Positions 59,062 through 64,000 of a DNA stretch of 64,000 nucleotides are shown in pieces (within the stretch, counting starts at the first letter, position 1; every line of letters begins with the position of its first letter). The notes under the pieces were generated by a model, which was not told the origin of the DNA, did not search any database, and saw only the letters and a list, made by a program, of their open reading frames with translations. The translations under genes were made by a program, and so were the position numbers. This DNA is from CAZNPH01 sp964574985 (GTDB lineage: Bacteria; Bacteroidota; Bacteroidia; Bacteroidales; SM23-62), in contig CAZNPH010000005.1 in assembly GCA_964574985.1 (NCBI GenBank), positions 62,001 to 126,000 on the forward strand. Reading direction: 5' to 3'.

Positions 59062-60721
59062 AATCCTGTTCCGGGAATCTTGCCAAAAATACAAAACCAT
59101 TTTCTTCATACAGCAGTTCCAGCCCGGGATATTCCTTCAGATAATGGTCCTTTTTGTAATTCCTGGTCACAAAATATGCGGGTTTGTCAAGTTCACCCCG
59201 CAAAAGCCATTTTTGATCATATGAATCCGGATTTCCCGGGATTTTTTTCCGGGTATAGAACAAATGTGCATAGCTCTTGAATCCGAGGGTGTTGACATAG
59301 CAATCCTCATCCTGTTTCTCCCGGTAAAACTCAATGGCGGTCCGCTGTGAATAATGTTCGATCCTGGGAACAAATACCACCAGGGAATAAAATACAAAAA
59401 GGGCGGTGGCCGGAAAGATCAGTATGGCGCTTCTTATGATCCCCCTGCCGAAGACCAGGCAGGTGATCACCAAAAGGAGTAACAGGTAGAGCAATCCGGG
59501 CAACATGCTCCGGGCAGGCCACCTGACAGGGGCCTGAAGATTTCCCAGGGCAAAGGGATCACCGATCAGTCCGGATGCCGTCACCCATTCCTTATTCTGC
59601 ATGATCACGGGAATCCCCGCAACGGCCAGTCCGTACAGAAACCCCATGGACAGCGTCAGGATCAGGAACCACCGGACGGAACGGAGCCGGCGGTGATATA
59701 AATTATACAATCCGATAGCGCCAAGAAAAGTAACCGGGTAATAGGCCAGGGAAGAATAATGCACGATCTTGGTCCTGACCATGGTGAACAGGATCAGCAC
59801 AACCCAGAAAAGGATCAGCATCCAGCGTTTGAATTTCTTCTGAAAGGTCCCGTCAAAATAGTTCCTTGCAAAAGAAGGCAGTGCAAATACCGAAGCGGGA
59901 AAGACACCCAGGAATATCACCACGAAATGGTACAGGAAGAATCCCCCGTGCCCTGCATCCCGGGTCCTGAAAAGCCGGATATGATAATCAATGAAACCGG
60001 CAATCACATGGTAGTTGCCCGCCAGGGCCTGGAGAATGAACCACATCCCCCCGACGAGTCCGGTTGCCAGAAAGAAAAGAATCAATTCCCTGAACGGTAT
60101 CCTGAATGCATAACGGTCCAGCAACCAATACACCATGACGGTGAGCATAAAAATAAGCAACGCGACCGGGCCTTTGGTAAGAATGGCCAACCCGATCAGC
60201 ACTCCGGCAAAAACGATCCTCCGGTACCGGACAACCCGTTCACGGATTTCCGGCAGAAAAACCACCTGGAAGAGTCCGGCAAATATAAAATAATTGAACC
60301 ATGGATCGATGATGCCCGATTTGAAATAAATGAAAGGGAGCAGGGAACCTGTCCAGGCAAGGACCCAGAACCACCCGAACCGATGGTCGTATATCCTGCA
60401 TCCGGCCCTGTATATCAGGATCAGGGTAAATATCCCGCAGACAACATTGGGGAAGCGTGCAGCAAACTCTCCGGTGCCGAACAGTTTCATGGACAAGGCC
60501 TGCATCCAGATGAACATGGGCGGTTTTTCCCAGAAGGGCTTGAAATTGATCCTTACGGTCAGATAATCGCCGGTAACGATCATCTCCCTGGCCGATTCTG
60601 CAAAATTGATCTCATCCCAGTCAAACAGGTGGACATTCCCGATAAAAGGCAAAAACAGGGTCAGGGCCAGCAATCCGATCAGGCTCTCCGAAAACCACCG
60701 TGATGTAAATCGTGGCTTCAT
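59048..60721 (-). CDS. GT39-family integral membrane glycosyltransferase (ArnT/PMT-like)
   Basis: A 557-residue polytopic membrane enzyme using polyprenyl-phosphate sugars. LFDWDEINFAESAREMIVTGDYL near 31-53 contains the catalytic acidic pair of the PMT/ArnT superfamily in its first outer loop, followed by FWEKPPMFIWMQALSMKLFGTGEFAARFP, a well-known landmark. About eleven membrane segments follow and a periplasmic tail of about 100 residues ends the protein. It overlaps the GT2 gene by 14 bases and its start overlaps the PAP2 gene by four, so the three genes form a unit. Acceptor unknown (lipid A, glycan or protein). Confidence 0.91.
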   Translation of the reverse strand: MKPRFTSRWFSESLIGLLALTLFLPFIGNVHLFDWDEINFAESAREMIVTGDYLTVRINFKPFWEKPPMFIWMQALSMKLFGTGEFAARFPNVVCGIFTLILIYRAGCRIYDHRFGWFWVLAWTGSLLPFIYFKSGIIDPWFNYFIFAGLFQVVFLPEIRERVVRYRRIVFAGVLIGLAILTKGPVALLIFMLTVMVYWLLDRYAFRIPFRELILFFLATGLVGGMWFILQALAGNYHVIAGFIDYHIRLFRTRDAGHGGFFLYHFVVIFLGVFPASVFALPSFARNYFDGTFQKKFKRWMLILFWVVLILFTMVRTKIVHYSSLAYYPVTFLGAIGLYNLYHRRLRSVRWFLILTLSMGFLYGLAVAGIPVIMQNKEWVTASGLIGDPFALGNLQAPVRWPARSMLPGLLYLLLLLVITCLVFGRGIIRSAILIFPATALFVFYSLVVFVPRIEHYSQRTAIEFYREKQDEDCYVNTLGFKSYAHLFYTRKKIPGNPDSYDQKWLLRGELDKPAYFVTRNYKKDHYLKEYPGLELLYEENGFVFLARFPEQDYDRQ

Positions 60722-61377
60722 GTTTTCTTTTTACGGTTTTTTTTCAGGGAAAAAGATCTTTCCAGCCAGCTCCCGCGCATTCTCCGGAAAAGGCCATATG
60801 CCAGCAAAGCAAACAGCACCCCCGGCAGCGACCCCGCCAGGACATCTTCAAGAAAATGCTGTGACAGATAAACCCTGGAATAACCCACCAGGGATGCAAT
60901 GAAAAAACAAACCACCTGGATCCATTTCCTGCGGCTTATCAATGCCAGGGAACCGAACAATGCAAAGGCCGTTGCGGTATGTCCCGAAGGAAAGCTTTGG
61001 CTGTGAAGCAGATACACACCATCCACGATGTGCAGATCCGCCAGGGTTTGGAAATAGACATGGGGCCTGACCATGCCGGGAAATAAAACCTTTTTCATGA
61101 ACTGCACCAGCAATCCCGAAGCGGCAAAGGATGAAAGCACGATCACCGATCTCCTGAAAGAAAAGAACAACAACGCGAGTCCGGCCACCAACGAAACCAG
61201 TCCGTTCCCCAACATGGTAATCCAGGCCATGCCCCGGTCCAGCCAGAAATTGTGGAACCGGTTGACGGCCAAATGAAGTTCGGCTTTGGGAAGACATATG
61301 ACCGCAACCAGTCCGCTTACCAAAAGAAACACATAGGGGATCAGAAAGTACCTATTCTCTGACAGATGTCTGCTCAT
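60718..61377 (-). CDS. PAP2-family membrane phosphatase
   Basis: A 219-residue membrane phosphatase with about six segments. The three acid-phosphatase motifs are present: KKVLFPGMVRP (KX6RP-like) near 105-118, FPSGHTATAF near 144 and SRVYLSQHFLEDVLAG near 180-196. These are close to undecaprenyl-diphosphate or lipid A phosphatases. With the neighbouring GT2 and GT39 genes, recycling of a polyprenyl carrier after glycosyl transfer is the obvious role, though lipid A dephosphorylation cannot be excluded. Confidence 0.92.
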   Translation of the reverse strand: MSRHLSENRYFLIPYVFLLVSGLVAVICLPKAELHLAVNRFHNFWLDRGMAWITMLGNGLVSLVAGLALLFFSFRRSVIVLSSFAASGLLVQFMKKVLFPGMVRPHVYFQTLADLHIVDGVYLLHSQSFPSGHTATAFALFGSLALISRRKWIQVVCFFIASLVGYSRVYLSQHFLEDVLAGSLPGVLFALLAYGLFRRMRGSWLERSFSLKKNRKKKT

Positions 61378-61386
61378 GCCTTGTTT

Positions 61387-64000
61387 TTACCGGTCCATCA
61401 ACTCGTACCCTTTCTCAGTCCCCTTGTCGGTTGCAGGGATCCCTTCTTTCATCCACAAAGGGGCGGGCGCCTCTTTCAGATAATGATCGAAGAACTGCAT
61501 CATCCGTATGCTGAGATCAACCCGGTTGGGCCATTTCCGGAGGTTGTGCTCTTCCCGGTTATAAACCAGCATCCAGGCAGGCTTGCCCAGCCTCCTCAGG
61601 GCGACGAAAAATTCGATCCCCTGATACCAGGGGACGGCACCGTCCTGATCATTGTGCATGATCAAAACGGGGGTATTGATACGGGGAACATGAAAAACCG
61701 GGGAATTCTCTATATACAAAAGTGGCTTTTCCCACAACGTGCCCCCGATCCTGCTCTGGGTCTCTTCATACTGAAACATCCTGCTCATCCCGCTGCCCCA
61801 GCGTATCCCTCCATATGCACTGGTCATGTTGGAAACAGGCGCTCCTGCCATGGCACATGCGAACATGTCGGTCCGGGTGATCAGGTAAGCCACCTGGTAC
61901 CCTCCCCAGCTCTGGCCCTGAAGGGCTATCCTGCCCCGGTCGATGAAATCATGATCATCCAGCATGGCCAGGATTCCGCTCACCACCGCATCATAGGCAC
62001 TTTGCCCCGGATATCCGATCCGGTAGGGGATATCGGGGACAAACACCACATAACCGTTGCTCACACAAAAGGGTATGTTGATGGTGGACCTGCTGGGTGC
62101 CGGAATCCTGTGCCTGTATATTTCCGGTGAGCTCCGCTCATAGAAATACACCAGCATGGGATACTTTTTCTCCGTATCCAGGTCTTCGGGCAGGTAAAGA
62201 ATCCCATCCAGCTCCTGTTTGTCAGGGGATATCCAGTGAACCAGTCCGGGACGGCCCCACAGATAACGTTCCGACTGCGGATTGGTACATGATATCCGAA
62301 GGGGATAATCAAAAGTCAGATCGCTCATCCACAGGTCGGGATATTCGCGGAAGGATTCCCTCTTCCAGATCAGGCGGTTGTTTTCTTTTGCCTTTTTCAC
62401 CGAGCTGTACCAGAACGGACCGGAAATCAGCTCCGCGGGTTTGCTGCGAATGATCGCACTGGCATGATAATAACCCGTTTTTTTGGTGGTTTCATCCATT
62501 CCGTGCAGAAGCATGGGATCTTTTGCATCAATATAATATTGTTCGGGTTCGGTTTGCTCATAGCGGTATGAAATGCTGTTCGCCCTGCCGTGACCGGCTG
62601 TCAGGTTCACCGGGGTTTTTATCCCTTCCATATCCAATTTCCAGACATCGAAGCGGTCATATATGTACACCTCACGGTCTTCCCGGGAAAACCCCGCCCG
62701 GCCGTAAGGCAAAGGATCGTGGGGGCGGTCATTCAGTTCATCATACAAGGGCACCGGAATATCGTGGGTCAGGGATATCAGCCGGTTCTCCCTGATATCA
62801 TGGGCGTAATAATTGCTGTCCGTGGTTTCATACCAGAAGACATACCTTCCTTCCGGTGACATTTCAAGGAAGTCCGCGTGCTTTTTCCGCATCAGCAGAT
62901 CGTTATCACCGGTTTTCATATTCATCAGATAGGCATCGCAATATCTCATGAATTCCCAGGACATCAGTTTGTTGTAGGGCTCATAGACCAGTCCGAGCAC
63001 ATTATCTCCATTCCCCCTGTGTGCCATTTCTGTCCTGCGGACGGTATCATCCTCCAACTGGATCATTCTGTCAGATCCCACATAAGTAACCGCAAGGCAG
63101 GCTCTCTTTTTCTCTTTTTCAAGATTGACCTTCTGCATGGGCTGCAACAATCCGTCTTTCCAGTTCCAGACGTCAAGACTGAATTTTTCTTCCCCGGGCA
63201 GACTGTCATCCGGTTCTTCTTTTTCCGTTTCCGCGGTCCCGAAAAACAACCGGGTTCCGTCGCCGGAAAAATACACATTCCCGTTTTTGCTGACCCCCCA
63301 TCCTCCGGGCATTCCCCGGGTTGCCGAATCCACCGCACAGCGGGCCTTTTCCAGTCCGGATTTCCAGTAGTACAGGGAATACCCGCTTACCGTGCCTGAA
63401 TCAACATCGTGTATGAAGGCCATTTGTTCGCCCCGGTCGTCCAGGACAACACCCATGGCAAATCCTTCATCTTCCAGGACATGATGCAAATCTCCGGTAA
63501 CCGTATTGAAATGGCTTGCCCTGAACCGGGCAACCGTATCCCCGACCGAGGCAAGCATTGCCACAGCTTTGCCGTTCCTGCTGATCTGATATCCGGTTAC
63601 ACCGGGGATCTCCCTTTCACGGCCGGAGACCGGATTACAAATGACGAGTACGCTCCCACCCTCTTCCCCCGGGGTATCATTCCCGGTGGTATCCTGTTCC
63701 CGGTTGCCGGACTGCGCGGACTCATAATATCTAAAGGCCATCCATGATGATGAATCACGGGGCACCTGAAATTCTTCCACCGAGGGATATTTCTTCAGGA
63801 TTCCGGTTTCCAGTAACCATATGCCCAGTGAATCCCCGGGCATTTCCTTTTCTTTCTTCTTTTCCACTTTGGCCTGCCGGGTCTTCAAAAATTCCGGTTT
63901 GATCTTAAAGGCAATGTATTCCGAGCCTGGTGAAAACTCCGCCGAATGCCCGCGGGGAACGGAATCTTTGGAAAGGTTCTCCAGGTTCACGATAAACAGG
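61387..64000 (-). CDS. S9-family peptidase (prolyl oligopeptidase-like), N-terminus beyond the window
   Basis: Serine peptidase with at least 870 residues visible. The frame is open to the last base (residues before the first possible GTG read LFI), so the start lies outside. A large N-terminal propeller-like region with weak repeats is followed by the alpha/beta-hydrolase domain: nucleophile Ser in LQGQSWGGYQVAYLI, Asp in IMHNDQDGAVPW, His in VYNREEHNLRKWPNRV. The C-terminus (MMQFFDHYLKEAPAPLWMKEGIP) resembles the secreted dipeptidyl-peptidase type common in Bacteroidota. It is nine bases upstream of the PAP2 gene on the same strand. Confidence 0.92.
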   Translation of the reverse strand, partial: LFIVNLENLSKDSVPRGHSAEFSPGSEYIAFKIKPEFLKTRQAKVEKKKEKEMPGDSLGIWLLETGILKKYPSVEEFQVPRDSSSWMAFRYYESAQSGNREQDTTGNDTPGEEGGSVLVICNPVSGREREIPGVTGYQISRNGKAVAMLASVGDTVARFRASHFNTVTGDLHHVLEDEGFAMGVVLDDRGEQMAFIHDVDSGTVSGYSLYYWKSGLEKARCAVDSATRGMPGGWGVSKNGNVYFSGDGTRLFFGTAETEKEEPDDSLPGEEKFSLDVWNWKDGLLQPMQKVNLEKEKKRACLAVTYVGSDRMIQLEDDTVRRTEMAHRGNGDNVLGLVYEPYNKLMSWEFMRYCDAYLMNMKTGDNDLLMRKKHADFLEMSPEGRYVFWYETTDSNYYAHDIRENRLISLTHDIPVPLYDELNDRPHDPLPYGRAGFSREDREVYIYDRFDVWKLDMEGIKTPVNLTAGHGRANSISYRYEQTEPEQYYIDAKDPMLLHGMDETTKKTGYYHASAIIRSKPAELISGPFWYSSVKKAKENNRLIWKRESFREYPDLWMSDLTFDYPLRISCTNPQSERYLWGRPGLVHWISPDKQELDGILYLPEDLDTEKKYPMLVYFYERSSPEIYRHRIPAPSRSTINIPFCVSNGYVVFVPDIPYRIGYPGQSAYDAVVSGILAMLDDHDFIDRGRIALQGQSWGGYQVAYLITRTDMFACAMAGAPVSNMTSAYGGIRWGSGMSRMFQYEETQSRIGGTLWEKPLLYIENSPVFHVPRINTPVLIMHNDQDGAVPWYQGIEFFVALRRLGKPAWMLVYNREEHNLRKWPNRVDLSIRMMQFFDHYLKEAPAPLWMKEGIPATDKGTEKGYELMDR

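Noticed and set aside
59759..60703. Plus-strand ORF of 314 codons opposite the GT39 gene
   Set aside because: Extremely hydrophilic translation that mirrors a membrane protein on the other strand; no family match.
1..64000. tRNA, rRNA, CRISPR, insertion sequences, prophage or defence genes
   Set aside because: None found on reading intergenic regions and proteins; gaps are short and all recognised genes are core or metabolic.

Overview
The window reads as chromosomal DNA of a member of the Bacteroidota, most likely a Bacteroidales-like environmental lineage. The evidence is a TonB-dependent receptor with an N-terminal carboxypeptidase-like regulatory domain, a PorE-like OmpA lipoprotein, family proteins typical of the phylum (DUF4301, DUF6485, DUF6807, DUF1080, Tat-type Gfo/Idh/MocA oxidoreductases), a PiT phosphate transporter with a PhoU-like tail, and several promoters of the phylum's TTTG / TAnnTTTG type. 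No rRNA, tRNA, CRISPR array, transposase or phage gene was seen. Genes are tightly packed and no gene-free stretch exceeds 300 bases. Both ends cut a gene: PiT lacks its N-terminus at the left edge, and an S9 peptidase lacks its N-terminus at the right edge.

Layout. 1-6.2 kb: phosphate transporter converging on a PhoB-like regulator, DUF4301 and YjbQ proteins, small carboxypeptidase-regulatory-domain proteins. 6.3-8.7 kb: TonB-dependent receptor. 8.9-10.1 kb: ornithine aminotransferase. 10.2-17.4 kb (minus): complete histidine operon hisG-D-C-B-H-A-F-IE, preceded by a promoter, a 17-residue leader peptide rich in His codons and an intrinsic terminator, which together look like a classical attenuator. 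17.5-19.6 kb: YihY/BrkB membrane protein and an orphan ComB-like phosphatase. 19.6-26.5 kb (minus): TetR-TolC-HlyD-ATPase-ATPase-permease-permease exporter operon of YbhGFSR type, with a palindromic operator candidate over its promoter. 26.6-31.5 kb: M28 peptidase with a coupled membrane protein, then an ECF sigma factor, a candidate anti-sigma protein and a secreted solenoid protein with a periodic tyrosine ladder. 31.5-37.3 kb: CysQ plus SLC13 permease, PepD, and a VTC-domain/DUF4956 pair. 37.3-47.6 kb (minus): methylmalonyl-CoA epimerase, a GH3/beta-lactamase fusion, DUF6485, C1 protease, hybrid kinase, PorE-like protein, alkaline phosphatase. 47.7-56.3 kb: glycan-catabolic cluster (three Gfo/Idh/MocA proteins, ApbE, a GH-like protein, DUF6807, tandem DUF1080). 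56.4-61.4 kb (minus): nucleotide-sugar and lipid-linked glycosylation genes (GalU, glucuronokinase-like GHMP kinase, GT2, GT39, PAP2). 61.4-64 kb: S9 peptidase.

The most unusual signal is non-coding. A 99-base block upstream of rocD (8832-8930) aligns without any gap to a block upstream of an exporter permease (21888-21986, minus) at about 74 percent identity. Both copies end exactly at the start codon. A weaker third relative lies before a small membrane protein (about 47617-47697). This looks like a repeated promoter/leader element that links unrelated genes.
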